Shown one piece after another: positions 40,896-52,700 of a stretch of DNA of 64,000 nt; within the stretch, counting starts at the first letter, position 1, and each line of letters begins with the position of its first letter. The position numbers and the translations under genes are program-made. The stretch is from Setaria digitata (lineage: Eukaryota > Nematoda > Chromadorea > Rhabditida > Setariidae). The DNA lies in NCBI GenBank assembly GCA_003640385.1, contig RCAB01000005.1, positions 558,001 to 622,000 on the forward strand, given 5' to 3'. The notes under the pieces were generated by a model that saw nothing but the letters and a program-made list of their open reading frames with translations, did not search any database and was not told the DNA's origin.

Positions 40896-41583
40896 ATTCA
40901 CCACGTTCATCGTGAAATAAACATGAAAAAATCCACAACGCTTACATTAATATGAATAGGTAAAAACCAAAATATCACTTGTGAATAACCGACAAACGAC
41001 GAGGAAAACTGTGAGACCAGACACGTCCCTCACACACTCCCACGTTACGTATTACGAAACGGCCACGTGTGCTCCCGACGATGCCTCCCTTCTCCCCACA
41101 ACGGATCCAATTCAAATATTAACGGACCGCAGTTATGTGCACCAAAATCTTTTCATGCAAGAAAATCTATGTTCACGTATCTCTTTCGTTTACTCGTCGC
41201 GATGGACTGTTAAACTCTCGGGGAAGGTCATTGGGTTGGTGATATGATATTCTGGAATCCAATCCCTCTTTAATAGTTTCCTCTCCTTTCCGTCTGTGGA
41301 ATTCAGCCTTTCCATAGCTATCTTATTGTAGAATGGACGTTTAAAACTGCAGATGCTTTCTTAGGATTAATTACCAATACCCATATAGTTAAATCCCATT
41401 TGAAATCTCATTTTCAGGATTCTCACTTCTACATCGTTGAGAAAAGGTCCAGGAATGATATGGAGGGATTGGTAGGTATTTCATGTTTAAAGTTCCTTTC
41501 CGTATTGGTGGTTAGAGTTAGATGTAGGAAATAATATTTGGTTACTTGTGCAGTAGTACATTTACTTATGTCTAAATTTATAT

Positions 41584-42326
41584 ATGTTTTATATACTCAT
41601 ATCAAATGGTTCTGTGACGAGAGATATAAAGGATGCTGGAGAATCTAGCAACGAAAGTTCGCTGGAATCAAATAACGCTAATGAAAGTCACAGGGCGTTA
41701 GTTTTGAAATTTCGTAAAATAATTTACACAGATATATAAAGTTTAATCTCACAACATTGGAGTAAATAACGTTAACATATATTCGCAAGAAATATTTTGA
41801 GTAAATTTGCTTTTGTTTCAGAATACTGCATATTGATTTAGGAAGCGAAGAAAATGCACAAGTAGTTTGGAAGAGCGTAGCAGTCGACAAAGAACCGTCG
41901 AGGAGTACTGCTGAACGAACGTACTGTGTTCGAGGGCATCATTTAATCGTGTAAACTTATATATTTAATACCTTACATTCTAAATTTTAATTTTTCGTGT
42001 GGCTTTACGACAATAAAGATCCATTTGTTATATTGAGATTTGCTTATATTGTCAGAAATTTGTTGTTCACTTAATCATTTTCACACTCATTAAAACACTA
42101 TTTCGGCTTTTTCTTCCTCTACTCCGTTAATTGAAATTTCAGCGATATTGTAAGTTTGGATATGAAATACCTTCAGAAGTCAATCAGTAATTTGTTCGAT
42201 ATGTGTTATTTAGCTAAGCAGACTATTGAGCAAGTTTCAAGATATCATTTGAAAGTGACCAGTGGTAATGGCAATACGACTGTTAAAAGGAGTCTGAAAG
42301 AGATGAAAGTTGATAATTCATGTTGA
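41584..42326 (+). CDS. pcc1: Pcc1/LAGE3 subunit of the KEOPS complex
   Basis: Pcc1 (LAGE3 in mammals) is the dimerising subunit of KEOPS, which makes the universal t6A37 modification on ANN-decoding tRNAs. Exons: 41584-41696, 41822-41950 and 42143-42326 (141 residues, phases consistent). Residues ~38-115 match the Pcc1 fold: LHIDLGSEENAQVVWKSVAV, then DKEPSRSTAERTYCVRGHHL, then IVDIVSLDMKYLQKSISNLF and DMCYLAKQTIEQV. The N-terminal ~37 residues are Ser/Asn/Glu-rich and outside the family core, as in LAGE3. The start ATG at 41584 is the first in frame, but an extra upstream exon is possible. A further ~25 basic residues follow the domain. The golgin gene starts 518 nt downstream on the same strand. 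Confidence 0.87.
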
Positions 42327-42396
42327 ATTGCATTCTTGTTTAAAATGAGTATATAACTGGATAAATTTCACTCTTAACAATATTTACTTCTGTAGC

Positions 42397-42454
42397 ACTA
42401 AAATAGTGTCCACTCTTAGGATGGATGATGCTATAGAGTGGACATTGTTTTAGT
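42397..42454 (+). ncRNA. 20-bp RNA hairpin, microRNA-like, unproven
   Basis: Arm 42397-42416 (ACTAAAATAGTGTCCACTCT) pairs over its full 20 nt with 42435-42454 (AGAGTGGACATTGTTTTAGT), with an 18-nt loop. Two of the pairs are G-U on the + strand, which would be A-C mismatches if transcribed from the other strand. It sits 70 nt past the Pcc1 stop. The stem is at the short end for a microRNA precursor; a simple inverted repeat or 3' UTR structure is also possible. Confidence 0.35.
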
Positions 42455-42844
42455 CCCAGTGGTCCATTGATTATGTAAATTTTAAAGTGAATTTATTAAA
42501 AGTATTATACAAATCTCGTTGTTATTGCTGTCCAGCCTACAAGTGTGGCAAGATGATAATAAATGATAGTGTATTTATATGTTTAATTGCAAGGCTCCAT
42601 CTCCTTGATGTTTTCATACTTTGTGTTGATAATAAAGTGTTCGAATTAAAAGAAAAAAAAAAGAAAAACTAATTGAGAAGCCTATCTAGAAAGTGGTAAG
42701 TGATTAGATTCCAGTGGAAGCTTCCGTGTGTAGTGAAAGAATGGTGCGGAATATTTTTCAATAAAATTTTTGAAAAGGATCGTGTAGTACATTGTTTTCT
42801 ACTGCTTTACCTGTTCTAGTAACAGGGACTGAACTGAATTCGAC

Positions 42845-45800
42845 ATGTTCAAAGGATTGAAGTCGAAATTGGAAGATGAAGCAAAAAGGTTGCAGGCAAC
42901 AGTATCACAGTACAGTGAAAATATTGCCCAACAAGTACGATCCGGTGTGGTAAGACTGCTTATCGCTTGTAAATATGATGACGAATGCTAATTTTCATTA
43001 TATGGGACAGAAATGACGAATTTACAGGTGTTTTTGATCCTTCATCATGATTAATATTGATCTTGTAGTCATCATGGAATTAATTTTACAGTCACCACAG
43101 TATTTCACGAAATGATAATAAATAAAAAAATTCTGGGGCGAAGATCAGAGGAGGGAATGAAAAATTGTAGCTTTCTAAACGAATAAAATATTGTATTCCT
43201 GAAATTGTTTCTGAAAGAAATATTTTTTCAGAATGACGTGGGAAATGACACAAGTGGACATTCACGGCGATTATTCACCAGTGGTACTGTCAGAAATCCT
43301 TTACTTCATTCTCCAAATGAATATGCAAATGATTTTGATACAGCACAGGTAGTAATGTCGTCCACTACATTCTATTAATTTATTTCCTGGAGACAAAGAG
43401 GCTTTATTGACTTGATCTGTTAGAAGTAAAGAAAGTTTTCTAGAACGAACAGAATCCGAACGGTTCAGCTTTGATGCAAGAAGTACCAGAACAAGATTTG
43501 TTCGATCAGTCGCGACAGCGACGCATTTCGAGTGGTTCTTTTGAAAGTGAAAGGTTTGTTTATATTTTATTGCAGCTTGTCACTGTGTTTATGTTTACAG
43601 AATATTATTGTAAGAATCAGAATATAAAATAGGACATGAAAAGATTTCGCTGTTTGAACCACATAAGACATTTCTAGGTGACTAAAATTATTACCTAATT
43701 AGATATCGACTGCAAATTTTTAGTTAAATACCGTTATTTCAGCTCATTAAATAATTTATTTGCTGCTATACCGGGGATGATAATCTCCAGTCATCGACTA
43801 AGCACAATAACGTCAGATGTAGAGAGTGAAAGTATAGCTACCTCTTCTCAATTTCAAAGCGCTTCAAAAGAACAGGTTTCTTTTTAAAGATCGAAGAGTT
43901 TCAAAGGGTGAAGTTATTCTACCGAGTTACTAGAGACATAAATATGTTATGATTTGGCTTCAGATTTCTACTGTTTTACATAAACTGCAAGGTCGTGCGG
44001 CAAGTTACAAGGATAAATATCGAGGACTTATAAAAATATACAATGAACTGGTACGAGAGAACGAGAAATATCGGGTGAGAGAATTTAATTTTATGTTTCC
44101 TAATGCTGGAAATAAGAAGTGCAAATATTATATATCAAACTTGTTGAAGGAATTCTTAGTTACTAACGTTGTTTCCAACACTAGCAGGTTTTCTAGCATG
44201 CGCTGTGATTCATGAAATGAAATTTAGTATTCTTAAGTTAACCATGTAAAAAGGCCCTTCTCATTTAATTTAATAAAGTAAAGAGTGTTTATTTTTTTCT
44301 TTTTAATAGTCTGTGCTAGCAGCCACGCAGGATAAATCGCTTGATAGAATTGGTAAGCTGCGAGAAAAAAATCGCGAGCTGACAGAAAAAATCGAAGAAC
44401 TGGAGCAGATCAGAAAAAACAAGGCATGTTTCGTACCCATATATATTCTAGTCTGAATATCTGTTTTTAATTTTTTAACTAGAAATAATACAATATCACC
44501 TCAGATAGTTTGAATTGATTGGCACTTACTGAGGGAAGCAAAAATAGAATTGTTCACAGGAGACGAAAGAAGCAGAAGCAAAAGAAGACGGTAAAGTGAA
44601 GGAATTACAAGAATTAGTGGAGAAATGTCGTCTAAATATGATAGAAAAGAAGGAGAAAATTCGAGAATTAACTGATGAGAATGAAAAACTTAAGAAAAAC
44701 ATTGAAATGTCTCTTGACGAAGTAATCTTTTAACAATGAGTGGAATTTTTTTCTTTTTCCATTTAGCTTTTTCATTCCAAATAAGTTATATTTAGATGAT
44801 TTGACTGACTTTGAAACCGTGATTCATGAATCTTCATGTGATGCTTATTACAGCAAATTAACAAAAGCTTTGTATCTTCAGTTTTCTACTTCTCCATAAG
44901 TGACCACAAGAATCATATCCTTATGCAGATGGTAGTTTTCTAAAATTGCAGTTTTGTTCTTCCTTCATATTTTTGTAGAGAAAAATATATTACTGTATGT
45001 TTCCTCCATCCTGATTGAGAAAAGCTGATTAGTGTCAAACTTTTGTATTATAGTGAGTCGAAACTAAAAATGAGTAAGTTACTGTGAAATAATTTGAAAT
45101 GTTATAGCAAGAAATCAGCGATTTAGCCGTACGACGAGTTACCGCTGAGTGGAAAGGTCGTGTAGATTGTCTCGAAGAAGAATGGTCTAAACGACTGTCT
45201 GATTCTGAAGAAGCGTTAGTATTATTTTTTATATAGGTAAATAATTGGTGTCGTCTTTTAGTAGTACTATACTGGTATGCTCAGTAATGTTCAATCTTCT
45301 ACAGCGGCACGCTTGCAATAGCCAAAGTGAAAGCAGAAATGCACAGAGCATTGGAGGAGAAAGACGTCGAGCTACAGGCTGCTCGGGCGAGGTGCAAAGT
45401 TCTGGAATTAGGTGGTTCGTATGCTTTGTTATTTCCATCCTTAAATAACAGCAGCATTTAGGAGTGCGGTTTAATTTTTGCATATAAATGTAGCACCTTT
45501 CACTCTCTCATGTTTTCAAATCTTTTGAATTTAGTTAACAGTGATTTCAACCTTTTTTTTTACTTCTCTCATAGGCATGAAATTCCATTCCATCCCCGCA
45601 CTTTTTGGTTTCAGTTTGGTTTCACGAAAACATTGTTTTAAAATTTAGAATAGCTGTTAAAAAGTCTATTTATCAGTAAAGCAGATCTTGGCGATGGTAT
45701 TTTTTAATTTAATTGGCGATAAATTAAAGAGAAGTAATACTGGATGTTAGTAACATCTGCACCTTCAAGAAGTTGTAAGGTGTGACATTGTAATAGTATA

Positions 45801-46729
45801 AGTTGTAGTATATAACATATATAGTGATACTTAGTGAAAATGACCAGTTCTCCTTGTATTTTTATTTAATATTTTTGATAGACTTTTATATTTCCTCCCT
45901 TATATGTATGTCAGAAAGGATACTGGAATATTTCGATTTGAAAAATAAAGTGCTGGTGATGTGAACATGTTTTAAAGAAATTAACTAGCTGGACATGGAA
46001 TGATAGTTCAACAGCCTTTTCTGGTAAGATGCTATCTTCCATTTAGTAGAAAAATATTACTTGACCATCACAATTTCAAAAAAACAATGATTAATTTTTT
46101 AGGGTTAGATGTACAAAGGCAGATTAATGAGCTAAAGGCAGCTGTAGATGCACTGGAAAATGAAAAAGCAGACATGGTAGAAAAGTTGTCTGAAGCGAAA
46201 CAACAAGGTGTTAAAGCAGTGCGCTGCGAAGAAGAGGAAAAACGACAAGAATTGAAAAAAGAAATGGAAAGGAGGCGAGCAGAGGAGAAAGAGGAGGACG
46301 AACGTCTTTTTCAAGAAATGATTGTAAAAAATGTATTCATTACTTTCCTGAATTTACCCGGTTAATTAAAATATTGCTAAATTTCTCATTACTGGTCCCA
46401 ATTACTTGGTCTTATCCTAATACGACATTTGCTACCTCATTTTTTTTCCTACTTCGATATTACTATAAAGTCAAGGACTTATTATATAAATATATCTTTA
46501 GAATGAACAATGGGCTTTAAAATTTAAAGAGCAAGAAGAACAGATGCAATTGGCCATCGAAGAACGAGAAATGCAAAAGGTAGCAGCTGTAATGGAACAT
46601 GATCGGAAAAATGAGAATTTAGGTGTGCAAGTGGAGCAGCTCACTGCGGTTTGTTAAACATCATATGAATAAATATATGTATATATATATTATTATAAGT
46701 TATATATATATATAATTTATAATATTTAT

Positions 46730-46770
<41 letters not shown>

Positions 46771-49700
46771 GTTTTGTTTTGTATAGCGCGTTTGTGTATT
46801 TTCTATTTTATGTAAAAGGCCCTTCATTTTTCCTTTTTTGTTGATTTCGGAATAAAAGATTGTGTAGGCAATTAGTCAACCTTGGCGTCATTGCTGATGG
46901 AATTCATTTTAAATGGGAATAGAAGTTTTAGTGGATTTTCAGGAAAAATTACACTTGAAGTCAGTTTTGGATGATATGAAGGAAAGACATCGGCAGCAGA
47001 TGGATGAACTATGTGCTTCCATTGAAGCTAGTAAAGAAAGACATCAACAGGAAATTAATGAGCTCAAAAAGAGACAAGAAGAAATTATAGCTGTACTCAA
47101 AGAAGTAAATTTACTTCACAAAATTGTTGTGCAGTTATGTTTTGATTCTTAAAGTGAAAAGATCTGAATCACCAATAATACGTCTATTCAGGATTTTGAA
47201 GCAGCTACGAAATCAAACAAACAGCTTAAAGATGAACTAGAGGAATTGAGCAGTAATAAACAAAAAGAAGTTGAAGAAGTTGAAAATAGAAACAGGGAAC
47301 TTCTTAATGAATTGGCAATAGGGCGACAAAATGTGGACGATTTAAAAGTAAGAAATAGCTTACGTATGTTTTTGATAGTGCCTTCTTCAGCGTAACATTT
47401 GCATATTGATCGTATAGCAAGAAATGTGCTGTGTGATCAGTTTAGACCATGCTTCGACTTTGTTTTTTTATTGTATTCAGCAATATTTGCTATTTCATCT
47501 CAGTGATTTCTAGAAACAGCATAAATATGATATGGATATAATTCGCTCGAAAATGTCGGTCCTAGAGAAGAATTATGAAGAGACTTTGAAAAATAATGAC
47601 TTTGTAAAACAGGAACTGATACAAAAGAACGGTGAATTGGGAGAATTGAAGCAAAGGCTTACTGAGTTGAGCCAAGCGTTAGTTCTAATTATGATATCCT
47701 TTTGTTCTTTGCCATTGTTTCAAGACAGTGATGTACTTTAATGGATATCTCTTTTTTCTAAAAATATGAAATTTTGATAATGTCATCAACATTTCTCTTT
47801 AAAATACACTTCACTGGATATAGTGAAACTTCTAAAAACTTTTGCTCGAAATAACAGATTAGATGTAAATAGTAACATAATAACAATCACTGGTCAATTT
47901 AGCCAACATTATAAAACAAAAATTTAGTAGAAATGCTAAATAGTTAATTGTGTCCTATTGCGTGGCGTTGAACACCTGCATTATTGATTTCATGGGGGCT
48001 TTCTACGTCTGCCTACAAATCTGATATGCAAATTTTTCGTAACAGAATAACCGTATCATTGTCTTTTTTGGACATTTCAAACTCCTCGCTAGTAAGAATG
48101 ATATAATGTCTGTACTGTGTTGTTTTCAACTGAAGAATTTTCGCAGGCAACTCAATTTTCCTGTTTCTTTTTTGTATCGGTGGATTTATTTTATTAATGA
48201 ATATAATAATTCTGTTTCGTGTGTTACTGTAGGCTATCGAATAAGGGAAAAAAGATGGAAGAACTTTATGGCAGTTTGGAGCAAAAAACTGCAACTATCA
48301 TGAATTTGGAATCAGAAAAAGAAATCTTGAGTGCCGAATTAGCTTCCACCCGAGAACTCTCTAAAATTCATCAACATTTGCAGGTTCCTTCTTCTTTCTC
48401 TTGAATTTTCAGTTTAGTGCTGTTTACTGTAATGTTTTTGATGTTCTTGAGGTAGAATCGAATATTTTATTTGACTATTTAGGTTTTCATTTCATGCCTC
48501 TTTCATTATCAATATGCTTATATTTCTCTTATATTAGGGATGCGTTTCTTAACCTTCCTTATATTCTGCTTTGTATTTATTTACACAAGGAGTAATTTTA
48601 CTGAACAATTGCATATTTGATATCGAATTTCATCCAGCCTACTCAAACGTAAATTTTCACAGCATCAGTTGAAAGCAGCTCAGATGGAACGTGATGAAGC
48701 GGAGAAAAAGTATTTAGAAATGGAGGAAAGAGTTCAAAAAGCGATGGAAGAGCTTGAAGGTTTCAGTTTTTTCTCTATAAATATCTTTTTTTCTTTTTAT
48801 GCTAGTTCATGTTTAATTAGTGGGCCTCAAAGAGAAAAATAGAAGTATGTAGTTTTCTAAATTACAGTAGACCGACGAATTCTTCATCAAGAAAAAGAGG
48901 AATTAGAAAAAAAGAAACAAAACAGTCATCAATGGATTGAAGCAAAGATGACTAAAAGTGAAGCAAAAGAGATGAAGTACATGATGGAGCAGGTTTATAT
49001 ATATATGTATATATTTTTTTAAAGACAAGAATTATATTTTGTTATGGTTTGCTTGGATTTAAAATAAATGCTTCTTGGATAAACATATGTAATAAGTTCG
49101 ACTAGTTTTTGTCTTATTCATTTCTTGAATTAACAATTTATATTTCACTAATCTAGGCTCAAGAGCAAGCAGAGAAAGTGACGAACGATCTGGATGAGAA
49201 AGTTGCATCATTAATTGGTGAAAATGAACAGTTAAAGAATCAGATAGTATATCAACTAGAGAAAATTAAAAAATTGGAAAATGAAAAAGAAGCACTGGTT
49301 AAGGAATTGGAGGAAATAAAGAAAAAAGTGAGTCAGAATTGAACTGCTTTAATGTAGATCTTTGCTTGATTGAGAGCAAATAAGCTTAGTATCTAGAGCT
49401 GGAAGAATTACAGCCTATAATAATATATAGGGTGGTGCCTGCGAATGGCGAAATAACGAATCATTTCTCAAAAAGTACAGGCAGAACTGATGAGGTTTAT
49501 CCTAATTTTACTCTAATTGTTAGCTTTCTAAGCTACTCTTTTATTTTATTCATTATTATTTTCACTTTTATTAACTACTACTATTGTTAAATCATTAAGT
49601 GATGACATTAATTATCTATTATTAATTATTAATTTATTATTTATAATTATTATCATTATCTTCAGTCACCACCATCGATATATACTGTTATTATTAATTA

Positions 49701-52700
49701 CCCCACTTATTATTATTGGTAAATACTGTTATTATTAATTATGCCATTGACAGAGTTGCTAATTTCCCAAGAATGAACTTGCCAGTTAGGATAAATTCAG
49801 GCTATTACTAGGTCAGAAGGTTTGGTCTAGTGGTTCTGAAAAGGCAATAGACTTTCCAGATCAAACCAAAGTTCAAAAACAAGGCGATGAACTTTATTTT
49901 GAGTGTAAAAGTAGCTTTTCGCGTAACAGGTGTGAAAAAAATGGGTCTAGCATCGGTGGTGAATGTTTCACGACATGTTTATAATAGCAAGAGTTTCCAG
50001 TAGTTGCAGATTTTCATATAGTCAGAGAGAAAATATTCAAAAGGAATCGATTTGTAATGAATATTCCTTACTCTGCTTTTCATGAGGCTCTGGTTATGTC
50101 GTCAGTGCTGTTTTTAATGTGCTGGTAATCATCTTGAAAATTACTGAAAGTGAATTAGCTGAATTTTCTGTATTTGTATGTTTTCAGGATTTAGTTCCCT
50201 TGAATGATGTAGAATTGACGAAATCATGTCTTTTTGGCAATGAAGAGCTACCCGCTGTAAGTGCTGACAGTCTTGGGAGAAAAGATGAAGCACCTGAAGA
50301 ACTTCAGGATAAGTTAAATTTGTAAGTTTACTCGAAAACTGATGACTTTTCCCTATTTCCTTGAATTTTCCTTGATCGAACAGAGTATTTTGATGGATCT
50401 AAATTGTTAAAAATTGTGGAAATTGAATCTTAGACTCGATCTGAATTTTTTATTCTGAAAAGTGACAAGATTATTTTCATTAAAAAATTTGTAGTGCTGA
50501 GGAGGAGAGGCTATCATATCTGGCCAAAATGGAAGTACTAGAAAGAAGAGTACGAGAAAGTGAGGAAGAGAAAAGTAATATGATGAAGGAGATGGAGGAC
50601 GTTCGTGTTAGCCGGGAAAGTTTAATGAAGCGAATAAAGGAAATGGAAGGAAATGTTCGAAAAATATCCAAAAATGATTTAGAAATGGATAAATTGGAAA
50701 ATGATCGAAGAGATCAGGTATTTAATTCATTTACTATATTTTGAATGCTGTTGGAAGGTGCTGCCAAAAATGTGGTCTTGATTGTTACGTTTTATTGAGT
50801 ATTTGCATCTCATTTTAGTCACAAACGGCAAGCATTTTTATTTATTTCTTTTTTAGAGCTCATTAAGACAATAATTTATTAAGGTTGACGAGACAGACAA
50901 TCTGCGAAGTGCTCTTCTTATTGCTGAGAAAGAAATTAAAGAGAAATCATCAAAACTCCATGAATTCATTAAAAAAAATGGGGAACTAGAAGCGATGAAC
51001 GAAAAGCTAAGAATTGAATTTCTGCAGAAGGTGCTTTCTAAATGTTATTAAAGCTAGCAGAGTAATTACGAAATTTATAGCGAGGAGATGGAGAGTTCAT
51101 TTCTCTTAACGCAAAAGTATCCATTTCAGAAATTTCATTGCTTCGATTCTCTGTTTTGTGGTATCCAGAGTAATAATAATGATCCTCATTCCATGTTCCA
51201 TTTTGGTTTCTAAAACAATTCACGATTTCAGTTTTTGTTTGGACTAAATCAGTAAATATCTTTTTTTTGAGTAGGTGATATGTGATTCTAGGAAAATGTC
51301 GTGGGTGAGCTGCAGAAAAAAATTAAAGAGCAAGAAATGAAGGAAAATGGTGATTTGGAATCGCTGAAAAAAAGTTTAGAAGAGGAACGAAGACGACGAG
51401 TGATTCTGGAAAATGAACTTACTGAAATGAAAAATGAACTTCAAGAAAGAAAGAATAATGAGGAATTTCTTGAAAATAAACTGAGCAAAAAAAGAGAAGA
51501 TGCAGAGGAAGAACAGAAAATAAGGTTATATTTGCTGCGTTTGTCTAATAACATGAATCGTTCAACTGCATGAGTTTAATGTGGTGAATAAATTGATTCC
51601 TCTGAACTAATACTGAGAAACTAAATCATTCTTTTTTAAATTTTACGCTTGAGTGTCTGAAATAATTTTTTTTTTCGAACCTGTATTTGTAATCAAACTT
51701 TTCTCAAGATGTTGCGCTGGCAACAATGAGTTCTTAATTTTTATTTAATGGAGTGTTGGTACTGTTATTCCTTCGCTTAACTCTAGACATTGATGTGAAT
51801 TGTGCTAATTGTGCTTTATATTACAGCTAAGTTGTGTTTAAAACATGCCCTTAATGAATGGAAAACTTTTGGTACTTAATAAAATTAGTAAGAACATATG
51901 AACCCTTCTTAAAAGTTCATATCAAGTTTTTCCATTCATTAGTTTTGTAATTTGACATAGAGTAGTAATTATAGTTATGCAAAACTGTATTGAATTTTAC
52001 TTCATGGTTCGCTGCTATTTGGGTATGCGGAAATTTTTTTAAGCTGTTGAATATGAGAGGGGAATAGCAGGTAGGAGAGAGGGAAATTCAGTTAGATAAG
52101 TAAATAAGATTTGGCTTTGCGGAGCAAGACCCAATATTTCAGCCAATTCTGTTTGTCTTTTTTTCGTACCTCTAGTGACTTATTTGTAGCATGCAACATG
52201 TAATAAATGGCAATTTAGAAATCAGTACGCACTGGCACTGAAGAGTGCTAACGACAGTTTAGAAGAAGCTCAAAAACAGCTTGCTGATCTGGACCTTGTA
52301 CGGATTGAAAAAGATCGCGTTTTTGCTGAGCTTTCCTTAGCTAAAGAAGATTACGAGAAAGTCATACAGCAACTTAAACAGGTAATGAATTGCTTTTTTG
52401 ATAGCTGATGTTTCTTACCTTCATTCGATTCCTTATTTTTATCGATCGTTGTGCTAGTTGTAAAGTTTTACTGAAAAATTGCCGATAATTTTCATAATTC
52501 AGTTTTTCCGTATATTGTAGGAAAATGAACGACGAACAGAGGAAATAAAGAAAAAGGCAGAGCAAAAATTATTGAAAATGAAGAAACAGTTTGAAATGGA
52601 TGGAAAAACTGCAAAAGCAGAACTTCTTCTGCAGGTTTATTATTGGTGTTATATTGGGGTTTTGTGAAAAAGGGCGGCACAAAAAACATATTAGAAATAA

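Larger units (their letters stand above)
36598..41583. other. gene-poor interval
   Basis: About 5 kb with no recognised gene. An ATG ORF at 38163 (80 codons, +) has no splice support. The 40400-40890 stretch is open on both strands and is listed separately. Sequence around 41000-41110 is less AT-rich and may be promoter or leader for the Pcc1 gene. An exon-like piece at ~41419-41471 (DSHFYIVEKRSRNDMEGL, TTTTCAG acceptor, GTAGGT donor) could be an upstream Pcc1 exon. Confidence 0.4.

Noticed and set aside
40981..41247. 88-codon + strand ORF in the less AT-rich stretch before Pcc1
   Set aside because: Starts with GTG, no acceptor/donor pattern, sequence not protein-like; more likely promoter or leader DNA.
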